A stretch of DNA of 5,468 nt from Ignavibacteriales bacterium (GTDB lineage Bacteria; Bacteroidota; Ignavibacteria; Ignavibacteriales; Ignavibacteriaceae). The translations under genes and the position numbers were made by a program. Position 1 is the stretch's first letter. Each line of letters starts with the position of its first letter. The notes under the pieces were generated by a model. That model did not search any database. It was given only the letters and a program-made list of their open reading frames with translations, and was not told the DNA's origin. Positions 1-5,468 of the stretch are shown piece after piece. The stretch spans positions 1 through 5,468 of the forward strand of contig JAGUXE010000258.1 of assembly GCA_020061995.1 (NCBI GenBank). The letters run 5' to 3'.

Positions 1-1
1 T

Positions 2-247
2 GTAGAAAAGCCTGTAATAAATCAAGCAACAACCGATCCGTACTATACTTTTGTCTGGGCTGAGGAAGAAGGTGCAACAAATAAATTTGCGGATAATACA
101 TTATCAACAATCAGAACTGCCTCAACAACCGGAAAGTACATACAATTAAGCGGAGGTAAGTATAAATCTGATATGTATATAAATGCACATACTGAAAACG
201 AAGATGTAAAATTCTTTACACAGTCTGAAAATTTCACAAAATTATAA
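2..247 (+). CDS. 3' end of an upstream secreted-protein gene, ending at an in-frame TAA (5' truncated)
   Basis: The frame is open from the left window edge and reads 81 codons to TAA at 245-247. The true start lies outside the window. The product fragment (VEKPVINQATTD... to ...SENFTKL) is polar, rich in T, N, K and Y, and looks like a beta-strand-rich extracellular module; I do not recognise a family. It has no T9SS sorting signal of its own. The next open stretch, 248-1063, is in exactly the same frame and ends in such a signal. The simplest reading is therefore that this is the middle of one longer protein cut by the stop, not a true C-terminus. The alternative is a real gene end followed by a separate gene. 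The coding assignment is reasonable; the function is unknown. Confidence 0.6.
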   Translation, partial: VEKPVINQATTDPYYTFVWAEEEGATNKFADNTLSTIRTASTTGKYIQLSGGKYKSDMYINAHTENEDVKFFTQSENFTKL

Positions 248-304
248 AAACAAAATAACGTACCGATATCAAAGGGTCGACAGGGAGTTGTCGGGATTGA
301 TTCA

Positions 305-1063
305 GTGCAATTTTATTTTGTATTTGGCGATATAGAAGTAAATGGAGGGAAAGTAGATTTTGAGGAACTTTCCTATACAGCAGACATTAGCCAAAATCAA
401 GTGTTCAACAATTATTTAAGAAGTGAGCCATTTGCGCTAAATGATAATTCAGAATTTTCATATAGCGTGATATACGGGGTATCAGACTCATTAGGAGCAG
501 TAAATGTATTATCCCCAAACAATAAAGTCAGTTTTAAGACTGAATTAATTGATGATGCTACAAATGAGGTAATAGGTACATTTGATGCAACTGAGTATAA
601 CAGTGGGAATATAACAAATTACAGAAACATTGCTTATGAAGTAAATACAGAAGGAATCGGGAATAGAACTGTCCGATTACGCTTAGTAATAACGCCGACA
701 TCGGAATGTAATTATACTCTCGGAAATAGAATTGCTGAATGGAGTGCAATGGGTAAATCCGGAAAAACAAAGATATCATACAGAGGGACTGATATCCCGA
801 CCGAATACGCCCTTTTCCAAAACTACCCGAACCCGTTCAATCCGGTAACAACAATAACTTACCAAATCCCGAAAGAAGGATTAGTAACGCTAAAAATCTA
901 TGACATACTCGGCAAAGAAGTAACCACACTAATAAACGAAGAGAAACAAGCCGGTAAATACAGCATAGATTTCAACGCATCAAAGCTTTCAAGCGGTGTA
1001 TATTTGTATGAACTACGTTCAAACAAGTATAAATCGACAAAGAAATTGTTGTTGATGAAATGA
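305..1063 (+). CDS. T9SS type A sorting domain-containing protein, C-terminal part
   Basis: From the GTG at 305 this encodes 252 residues. Residues 1-160 form an unrecognised beta-rich region. Residues about 168-252 are a type IX secretion C-terminal sorting domain: EYALFQNYPNPFNP (167-180), then VTLKIYDILGKEVTTL, then GVYLYELRSNKYKSTKKLLL near the end. In this family the domain directs export across the outer membrane and is then cleaved, so the protein should be secreted or surface-attached. The GTG start is doubtful. There is no signal peptide, which a T9SS cargo needs. No good Shine-Dalgarno sequence sits close upstream. The frame is open back to 248, and the GTG falls inside an apparent beta strand (GIDSVQFYFVFGDIEVNG). 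I read it as the 3' half of the gene entering from the left edge. A terminator follows 45 bp after the TGA. Confidence 0.7.
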   Translation: MQFYFVFGDIEVNGGKVDFEELSYTADISQNQVFNNYLRSEPFALNDNSEFSYSVIYGVSDSLGAVNVLSPNNKVSFKTELIDDATNEVIGTFDATEYNSGNITNYRNIAYEVNTEGIGNRTVRLRLVITPTSECNYTLGNRIAEWSAMGKSGKTKISYRGTDIPTEYALFQNYPNPFNPVTTITYQIPKEGLVTLKIYDILGKEVTTLINEEKQAGKYSIDFNASKLSSGVYLYELRSNKYKSTKKLLLMK

Positions 1064-1076
1064 CGACAAACGTCGT
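1063..1076 (+). other. Small hairpin at the gene end
   Basis: ACGAC (1063-1067) and GTCGT (1072-1076) pair around an AAAC loop, starting on the last base of the TGA stop. No T-run follows, so it is not itself a terminator. It may be a 3'-end stabilising element or chance. Confidence 0.25.
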
Positions 1077-1108
1077 GAGAGTAAATAAAAATAGTGAATA
1101 AATTTCTT

Positions 1109-1137
1109 AAGAAGGCTGTTGAAAGACAGCCTTTTTT
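1109..1137 (+). terminator. Rho-independent terminator of the first gene
   Basis: AAGGCTGT (1112-1119) pairs perfectly with ACAGCCTT (1126-1133) around a six-base loop TGAAAG. A run of six T follows (1132-1137). The stem can extend by A-T and G-T pairs into the T-run. It lies 45 bp after the TGA at 1061-1063 and isolates that gene from the glucanase gene downstream. Confidence 0.85.
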
Positions 1138-1213
1138 ATGAGGAGTCTTTTACTAATTTTGCAAACTGGCTTAAGTTCCCAAAAGACAATTTCCCATTTT
1201 TAGGGTTGACTGA

Positions 1214-1228
1214 TTATCAAATTGATAA
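1214..1228. promoter_or_regulatory. Perfect 15-bp palindrome, possible operator
   Basis: TTATCAA-A-TTGATAA is a perfect 7-1-7 inverted repeat in the intergenic region, 130 bp upstream of the glucanase start. The size and symmetry fit a dimeric regulator site. The sequence is AT-rich, so chance is a real alternative. A related half, CTGATAAT, occurs at 1245-1252. No regulator gene lies in the window. Confidence 0.25.
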
Positions 1229-1317
1229 ATATTATTTTCACCATCTGATAATTTAATCTCAGTGGATTCCATTTTTCTTCTCTATTATTGAAGTTTTTTA
1301 ATCTACTTTTACGGCAC

Positions 1318-1325
1318 TATAATTG
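1318..1325 (+). promoter_or_regulatory. Candidate -7/-10 promoter element of the glucanase gene
   Basis: TATAATTG matches the Bacteroidota -7 consensus TAnnTTTG with one mismatch and also contains a perfect TATAAT. It would place transcription start near 1331 and give a leader of roughly 28 bases. The upstream element is poor: the nearest TTG (1288-1290) is about 27 bases away, longer than the usual 19-21. The call rests mainly on the box and its position. Confidence 0.35.
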
Positions 1326-1358
1326 TCTGATATTTCGAAAAAAAGGAATTACTAAAAA

Positions 1359-3524
1359 ATGAAATTTCCACTTACAAAATATGCCCTGCTGATTATAATA
1401 AACTTATTCTTTAGTGTTAATACAACTGCTCAAAATTATCAGCTCGTTTGGGCTGATGAATTTAACGGAACCTCGCTTAACACAACTGATTGGGCTTATG
1501 AAATAGGTCCTAATCCGGCAAATAACGAGCTCCAATATTATACAAATCGAATCCACAATCTTTATCTGGAAGATGGTAGTCTTGTTATTAGAGCTTTGAA
1601 TGAAATTTATGGCGGGATGAATTACACTTCAGCAAGAATTAAAACCAAATTGAATTGGAAGTATGGAAAAATTGAAGCCAGGATTAAACTTCCTTATGGA
1701 CAAGGAATCTGGCCTGCATTCTGGATGCTTGGTCAAAATATTGGTTCGGTTGGCTGGCCCGCATGCGGCGAAATTGATATAGTTGAACTTATCGGTGGTG
1801 GTCCGGGGCGCGATAATCGTTGTTATGCAACTCTTCACTGGGAACAAAACGGTCACGCAAGTTATGGTGCAAACTATACACTCCCTTCAGGAATATTTGC
1901 TGATGATTATCATGTTTTCAGTGCAATTTGGACTCCACAAAAAGTAGAGTGTTTTATTGATGGGATAAGATATTTTGTGATTGATATTACCCCTGCCGCG
2001 CTAAGTGAATTTCACGCACCTTTTTTTATAATATTAAATCTTGCTGTTGGAGGTAATTGGCCTGGTTCACCTAATGCTTCAACAATTTTTCCACAGTATA
2101 TGTTTGTTGATTATGTGCGCGTTTATCAGGATGCAGCATCAGTTCCAACCATAGTTTTAACTTCCCCTCAAAATAATGCAATTATTCCATTTGGGCAGGA
2201 TGTTTTGATTAAATCAGGAGTTCAGTTTTCGGGTGAAATTTCTAAAGTCGAATTTTATCAGGATGCAGTGAAAATAGGTGAAACTTCAACCACTCCTTAT
2301 GAGTGGACATGGAAGACACCCTCTCAAGGTTGTTACAAATTAAATGCAAAAGCTTATACAACTGAAGGGTTTTATTCAAATTCGCAAACGATTTCTGTAA
2401 AAGTTGGCATCGATTGTATTGAAGCCCCATACTCAGGAAATCCAATTAATATTCCGGGAATAGTTGAAGCAGAAAACTTCAATATTGGTGGTCAGGGTGT
2501 TGCGTATAACGATTTTACACCTCTCAATAGTGGCGGAAGTTACCGTCCCAATGAAGGTGTTGATATTCAAGAATGCTCGGATCTTTATGGAGGTTATAAT
2601 ATTGGATGGGTTTCTCCGGGCGAATGGCTCAATTACAAAGTAGATATAAAAGAGAATTCTTTATATAATTTTGAAATCCGTTACTCGGCAGGAACCGGCG
2701 GCGGTGTTTTTCATATTGAAGTAAATGATGTGGATGTAACCGGACAAATTCTTTTAGAAGGAACCAGCGGCTGGCAGACTTGGCAAACATTTATCAAGGA
2801 AAATATTAATCTTTCACAAGGAGTTAAAAATCTAAAAATTGTGATTGAATCGGGTGAATTCAATTTGAACAGAATAGAGATTTATAAGCTGAATACAGTC
2901 CCTCAGATAAATCTAATTTCTCCAAATGGAAGTGAAGTATTTGGAAGCGGAACGGTTCAGGAAATCAGATGGGAAAGTCTAAAAATTCGTGATCTACAAA
3001 TCGGACTTTCTACAAATAACGGGACAAGTTGGTCATTTATAACCTCACTTGCTCCAGCTCAATTTGGTGTTTTCAGATGGAAGGTTCCGGATTTGCTATC
3101 AGATAATTGCAAAATTATGGTTGTAGATAAAAGTAATTCTACCCTAAGAGATTTAAGTGATAATGTTTTCACAATTACAAATATTGTTTCAGTAGATGAT
3201 GAAGTTATTCCCGAGACATTTCAGTTAAGGCAAAACTATCCAAATCCATTTAATCCGGTAACTAACATAAAATTTTCTATACCGTCTGTAGTGCGAGATT
3301 TATCTCGTAACAGTGGATCTGAAAACTCCCAGTCTAAAGTATCATTAAAAGTATATAACATTCTCGGTAATGAAATTGCAACATTACTAAATGAAACAAA
3401 ATCTCCCGGAATATATGAAGTTGAGTTTGACTCCAATAAATATAGTTTGACCAGCGGAATATATTTTTACAGATTACAGGCGGGGGAATTCGTGGAGACT
3501 AAGAAATTAGTTTTGATGAAGTAG
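1359..3524 (+). CDS. Secreted GH16 beta-glucanase (laminarinase type) with CBM6-like module and T9SS sorting domain
   Basis: This complete 721-residue protein probably hydrolyses beta-1,3 or mixed-linked glucans outside the cell. Domains in order: signal peptide 1-24 (TTA|QN cleavage); GH16 catalytic domain about 27-257; Ig-like domain of the VEFYQDAVKIGETSTTPYEW type, about 263-351; CBM6-like carbohydrate-binding module 361-511 (IPGIVEAENF, GGYNIGWVSPGEWLNY); Kre9/KNH-like beta-sandwich 515-611 (LISPNGSEVF, LSTNNGTSW); T9SS type A sorting domain 619-721 (QNYPNPFNP at 625-633, ending KKLVLMK). The GH16 signature GEIDIVE gives nucleophile E138, D140 and acid/base E143. W118/W122 (GIWPAFWMLG), H160 (TLHWE) and the motif LAVGGNWPG (228-236) are typical of laminarinases. 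The ATG is chosen because the signal peptide starts there and AAGGAA lies about 10 bases upstream. Residues about 643-658 are an insertion in the sorting domain encoded by a palindrome. The family call is firm; the exact substrate is inferred. Confidence 0.93.
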   Translation: MKFPLTKYALLIIINLFFSVNTTAQNYQLVWADEFNGTSLNTTDWAYEIGPNPANNELQYYTNRIHNLYLEDGSLVIRALNEIYGGMNYTSARIKTKLNWKYGKIEARIKLPYGQGIWPAFWMLGQNIGSVGWPACGEIDIVELIGGGPGRDNRCYATLHWEQNGHASYGANYTLPSGIFADDYHVFSAIWTPQKVECFIDGIRYFVIDITPAALSEFHAPFFIILNLAVGGNWPGSPNASTIFPQYMFVDYVRVYQDAASVPTIVLTSPQNNAIIPFGQDVLIKSGVQFSGEISKVEFYQDAVKIGETSTTPYEWTWKTPSQGCYKLNAKAYTTEGFYSNSQTISVKVGIDCIEAPYSGNPINIPGIVEAENFNIGGQGVAYNDFTPLNSGGSYRPNEGVDIQECSDLYGGYNIGWVSPGEWLNYKVDIKENSLYNFEIRYSAGTGGGVFHIEVNDVDVTGQILLEGTSGWQTWQTFIKENINLSQGVKNLKIVIESGEFNLNRIEIYKLNTVPQINLISPNGSEVFGSGTVQEIRWESLKIRDLQIGLSTNNGTSWSFITSLAPAQFGVFRWKVPDLLSDNCKIMVVDKSNSTLRDLSDNVFTITNIVSVDDEVIPETFQLRQNYPNPFNPVTNIKFSIPSVVRDLSRNSGSENSQSKVSLKVYNILGNEIATLLNETKSPGIYEVEFDSNKYSLTSGIYFYRLQAGEFVETKKLVLMK
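3286..3313 (+). repeat. Palindromic insertion inside the glucanase sorting-domain coding sequence
   Basis: CGAGAT (3294-3299) and ATCTCG (3302-3307) pair around TT. The stem extends through TG/TA and, past a two-base AG bulge, through CTGT (3286-3289) with ACAG (3310-3313), about 12 pairs in all. It encodes SVVRDLSRNS in frame. The first gene's sorting domain runs straight from IPKEG to VTLKIYDILG, whereas this one has about 14 extra residues between SIP and KVSLKVYNILG. This suggests a small mobile palindrome inserted in frame, analogous to the known Rickettsia palindromic elements. No family is assigned. Confidence 0.5.
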
Positions 3525-3531
3525 ATTATTA

Positions 3532-3565
3532 TAAACCTTCGAGACTTTACAATCTCGAAGGTTTA
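3532..3565. terminator. Long perfect hairpin between convergent genes, probable bidirectional terminator
   Basis: TAAACCTTCGAGA (3532-3544) and TCTCGAAGGTTTA (3553-3565) are perfect inverted arms of 13 bp around an eight-base loop. The hairpin starts 8 bases after the glucanase TAG and ends 17 bases from the minus-strand TAA, so it serves both gene ends. T-runs are short on either side (TTTA on plus, TTTATAATAAT on minus), so termination may be weak. It could also be a copy of a dispersed palindromic repeat. Confidence 0.65.
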
Positions 3566-3582
3566 ACAAGAGGAAATATTCA

Positions 3583-5468
3583 TTAAAATTTCCTTGCAAC
3601 TACAACAACCGTTTTAAGTGTTTCGATAACACTATTGTCAATGCCTACAGCTTCTAGAAAAATAATATAAATCCCAATCCTCAAAGCATTTCCGCCATCG
3701 TCACGACCATCAAAAATTATTGAACCTTGATTAGCCGAGGGGATATTATTTGCTAATGTTCTGACATGCCTTCCCTTGCTGTCAAATATTTTTATCCGAA
3801 CTTGTGCTACGTTATGGGTAAGTGTATAATTTATAATTGTGAAATCTTCAAAACCATCATTATCAGGAGAGAATGGATTTGGTTCAACGGTTAACGCTTT
3901 ATTCCGTGATGAATTATCTGCAAAGATACTGTTTACACTTCCCGGGGAGGCGCCATAGTTCGAAACTGATGTGCTCCAATTTGCAGGATTATTTGATGAT
4001 ATTTCAGGGTTTATTCTTTCTAGCGAGCGATTCCGAGTATTTGATATTTGTTTATTATGCCATTTGTCAGAATAAAAAACGGAATCAATTACATTTCCCC
4101 GAACATCTTTTAAGAGAATTAATTCACCGGTATTTACCAAACCAAGATTGGAACTGTTGATAATCGACTTATTTGAATAATTCACAAGATTTGAATATCT
4201 ACTCAGCACAAGCGAATCAGCTATTAGAACAAAATAATTTGATGGTGGAATTATGATTGAAGTATCACTTAATCGGTAAAAATTCTTTTTCTCATCTTCG
4301 ATGCGCCAACCACCTATGTTTACGGAATCGTTACTATTATTAAAGAATTCAACAAATTCGTTATTGTCGATATCCGGTTCAAACATTATTTCGTTGATTA
4401 TTAAATTATTTCGTGAATAAGCCGGAATAGTTTCGATTGAATTAGGCATACCGGGAGTAGCTCTTTTTAATGAAGTTGCCCAATTTGAACTATCATTTGA
4501 ATATCCGGTATTGCTGATCCGTTCTAATGAAAATCCGTTACGCCCTCCCCATGCTGATTTATAGACCACAGAATCAATAATAGCATTTCTGAAATCATAA
4601 ATAAAAACGCCATCTGAAGTATTACTTAATGATCCAAAAACAGCTTTTATTAAAGGAATAGTCTGTCCAGGATAAATTGCAGAAAAAGAAGTATCTCTTG
4701 CAATTACAACACGCATATCAGGTAATAAAATGAAATCATCGGAAGTAATAAAAATTTTGGTCGGGGTAGTTAACAAATCACTTATAAACCAATTTTTGAG
4801 ATTAACAGTATCAACAGTAGGATTATATAACTCAACCCATTCCGGTTCATTGTATTGCGGATCGTACATGATTTCTGTAATCAAAACTGATTTTTGTTGA
4901 AAACCCGGTTCCACACTTTTTTGAATTAAGTTATTATAAATATCGTCATCTTCATTACTAAAAAGTTCAACAGTAATATTAGTTCTATAATTCAATTGTG
5001 GAATAGAGTTGCGTGAAGTTACCTCAACAGAATCAAACGAATTTAATCCGTTAACAATAATAGAATCTAACAGTTGTTGCGGTGCGTTTGAAGTGTCTGT
5101 TTGGTATTTAAATGTAACTGTAAAATTATTTGAAGAGGAGATTCCTATGTTTTTTACCTCCGCCATAATTCCGACATCATCATATTGTTTCGGATATTGA
5201 GGTTTAAATTGTAAATCGGAAAATGTTAAATCAATTTGTTTTTGAGAAACACTATTGACTCTTCCCGGAGTACTCTGTTCAATATCAAAAGATGTTCCCC
5301 AATTGATTTGAATATTTGAAGCTGTGGCTGAAGAAATTCTTTCTAAGGAATAACCGGTCAATCCTCCCCAAGTGCTTGAATAAAGGACGGAATCAATTAC
5401 AGCTCCTCGGTCATCATAAACAATTATGCCATCCGCATCATTATTAAGATTTGGGAGATTCACTTTAA
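3583..5468 (-). CDS. Large surface protein with lamin-tail domain repeats, CARDB-like domain and FlgD-Ig-like C-terminus (5' truncated)
   Basis: The frame is open from the right edge to TAA at 3585-3583. The GTG at 5463-5461 is only the first possible start codon in view: it falls mid-domain with an open codon before it, so the gene begins outside the window. Counting from that GTG there are 626 residues: LTD repeat end 1-71; CARDB-like domain 76-185 (IDLTFSDLQFKPQYP, VKNIG); second LTD 192-344 (VLITEIMYDPQYNEPEWVEL); third LTD 352-512 (LIINEIMFEPD, EFVEFFNNS); FlgD-Ig-like domain 523-626 (VEPNPFSPDNDGFEDF, RIKIFDSKGRHVRTLA, IFDGRDDGGNALRIGIYI). LTD modules are beta-sandwich folds found in nuclear lamins and many secreted bacterial proteins, where they probably mediate binding. 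The tail is VVVVARKF, not a type A sorting signal, so export and anchoring may differ from the two plus-strand proteins. No catalytic motif is seen. The role may be adhesion or cell-surface scaffolding (inference). Confidence 0.88.
   Translation of the reverse strand, partial: KVNLPNLNNDADGIIVYDDRGAVIDSVLYSSTWGGLTGYSLERISSATASNIQINWGTSFDIEQSTPGRVNSVSQKQIDLTFSDLQFKPQYPKQYDDVGIMAEVKNIGISSSNNFTVTFKYQTDTSNAPQQLLDSIIVNGLNSFDSVEVTSRNSIPQLNYRTNITVELFSNEDDDIYNNLIQKSVEPGFQQKSVLITEIMYDPQYNEPEWVELYNPTVDTVNLKNWFISDLLTTPTKIFITSDDFILLPDMRVVIARDTSFSAIYPGQTIPLIKAVFGSLSNTSDGVFIYDFRNAIIDSVVYKSAWGGRNGFSLERISNTGYSNDSSNWATSLKRATPGMPNSIETIPAYSRNNLIINEIMFEPDIDNNEFVEFFNNSNDSVNIGGWRIEDEKKNFYRLSDTSIIIPPSNYFVLIADSLVLSRYSNLVNYSNKSIINSSNLGLVNTGELILLKDVRGNVIDSVFYSDKWHNKQISNTRNRSLERINPEISSNNPANWSTSVSNYGASPGSVNSIFADNSSRNKALTVEPNPFSPDNDGFEDFTIINYTLTHNVAQVRIKIFDSKGRHVRTLANNIPSANQGSIIFDGRDDGGNALRIGIYIIFLEAVGIDNSVIETLKTVVVVARKF
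3928..5468 (-). repeat. Three LTD repeat units within the minus-strand gene (first one cut by the edge)
   Basis: Each unit ends in the same pattern: IDSV-x-Y...W, then SLERI, then NW-x-TS, then (T/S)PG-x-x-NS. The copies end near 5251, 4432 and 3928. Units two and three begin with TEIMYDP and NEIMFEP. The first is separated from the second by the CARDB-like domain (about 4909-5238). Protein similarity is clear but spacing differs, so these are old domain duplications and not recent DNA repeats. Confidence 0.75.

Larger units (their letters stand above)
2..1063 (+). pseudogene. One secreted-protein gene split by a single in-frame stop (probable)
   Basis: Frame 2 is open from base 2 to 1060 except for the TAA at 245-247. 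Neither half stands alone: the left half lacks a sorting domain, and the right half lacks a signal peptide and a convincing start. Joined, with for example Tyr in place of the stop, they give a continuous beta-rich chain ending in a T9SS sorting domain, as expected for a T9SS cargo. Explanations are a recent nonsense mutation, a sequencing or assembly error (TAC or TAT read as TAA), or two genuine genes whose frames match by chance. Stop reassignment is unlikely because TGA, TAG and TAA all end genes in this window. The 5' part of the gene is outside the window. Confidence 0.5.
1138..1358. other. Intergenic region upstream of the glucanase gene
   Basis: This is about 220 bases of AT-rich sequence between the terminator and the ATG at 1359. 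It holds a 15-bp palindrome (1214-1228), a TATAATTG box (1318-1325) and a purine-rich stretch before the start codon. A frame is open to the TAA at 1254-1256 but has no credible start. I see no RNA gene, riboswitch or mobile element here. Confidence 0.6.

Noticed and set aside
43..237. Minus-strand open frame of 64 codons
   Set aside because: It lies opposite the left gene fragment, whose frame continues into the sorting-domain protein. It shows no domain or start signal of its own.
245..247. Stop-codon reassignment explaining the split first gene
   Set aside because: TGA, TAG and TAA each end one of the other reading frames cleanly at domain ends in this window, so the standard code holds.
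1154..1161. TAATTTTG, a perfect match to the Bacteroidota -7 consensus TAnnTTTG
   Set aside because: It is about 200 bases upstream of the glucanase start, and the nearest upstream TTG (1119-1121) is inside the terminator at the wrong spacing.
1138..1203. Short ATG frame of 21 codons
   Set aside because: The ATG lies just after the terminator T-run, with no ribosome site and no recognisable product.
1629..1856. Minus-strand open frame opposite the GH16 catalytic domain
   Set aside because: It mirrors strongly conserved coding sequence and has no recognisable product. Other short frames opposite the three main genes were dropped for the same reason.
5461..5463. GTG as the true start of the minus-strand gene
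   Set aside because: The frame remains open to the window edge and the codon falls inside an LTD repeat, with no signal peptide after it.

Overview
The window looks like a chromosomal piece of a Bacteroidota/Chlorobi-group bacterium, most likely of the Ignavibacteria type. Two genes end in the type A C-terminal sorting domain of the type IX secretion system (T9SS), with the QNYPNPFNP-type start that is common in Ignavibacteria. The DNA is AT-rich, and the genes encode multi-domain secreted proteins. All three stop codons (TGA, TAG, TAA) end genes here, so the standard bacterial code applies. This assignment is inferred from motifs only.

Layout. (1) Bases 2-1063, plus strand: the 3' part of a secreted-protein gene whose frame is open across the whole stretch except for one in-frame TAA at 245-247. 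It ends in a T9SS sorting domain and is followed by a strong rho-independent terminator (1109-1137). (2) 1138-1358: intergenic, with a 15-bp palindrome, a weak promoter candidate and a purine-rich ribosome-binding stretch before the next gene. (3) 1359-3524, plus strand: a complete gene for a secreted GH16 beta-glucanase (laminarinase type) with an Ig-like domain, a CBM6-like carbohydrate-binding module, a Kre9/KNH-like beta-sandwich and a T9SS sorting domain. The sorting domain carries an unusual in-frame insertion encoded by a palindrome. (4) 3532-3565: a perfect 13-bp inverted repeat between two convergent genes. (5) 3583-5468, minus strand: the 3' part of a gene for a large surface protein made of lamin-tail domain (LTD) repeats, a CARDB-like domain and a C-terminal FlgD-Ig-like domain. 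It runs off the right edge.

All three genes appear to encode exported or surface proteins. The GH16 enzyme would cut beta-1,3- or mixed-linked glucans outside the cell, with CBM6 holding it on the polysaccharide. The other two have no enzymatic signature that I recognise. Nothing shows that the three form one pathway: a terminator separates the first two and the third is convergent. I see no tRNA, rRNA, CRISPR array, insertion sequence or defence system. The observations most worth following up are the palindrome inside the GH16 sorting domain, its shared core with the hairpin 230 bp downstream, and the single stop that splits the first gene.
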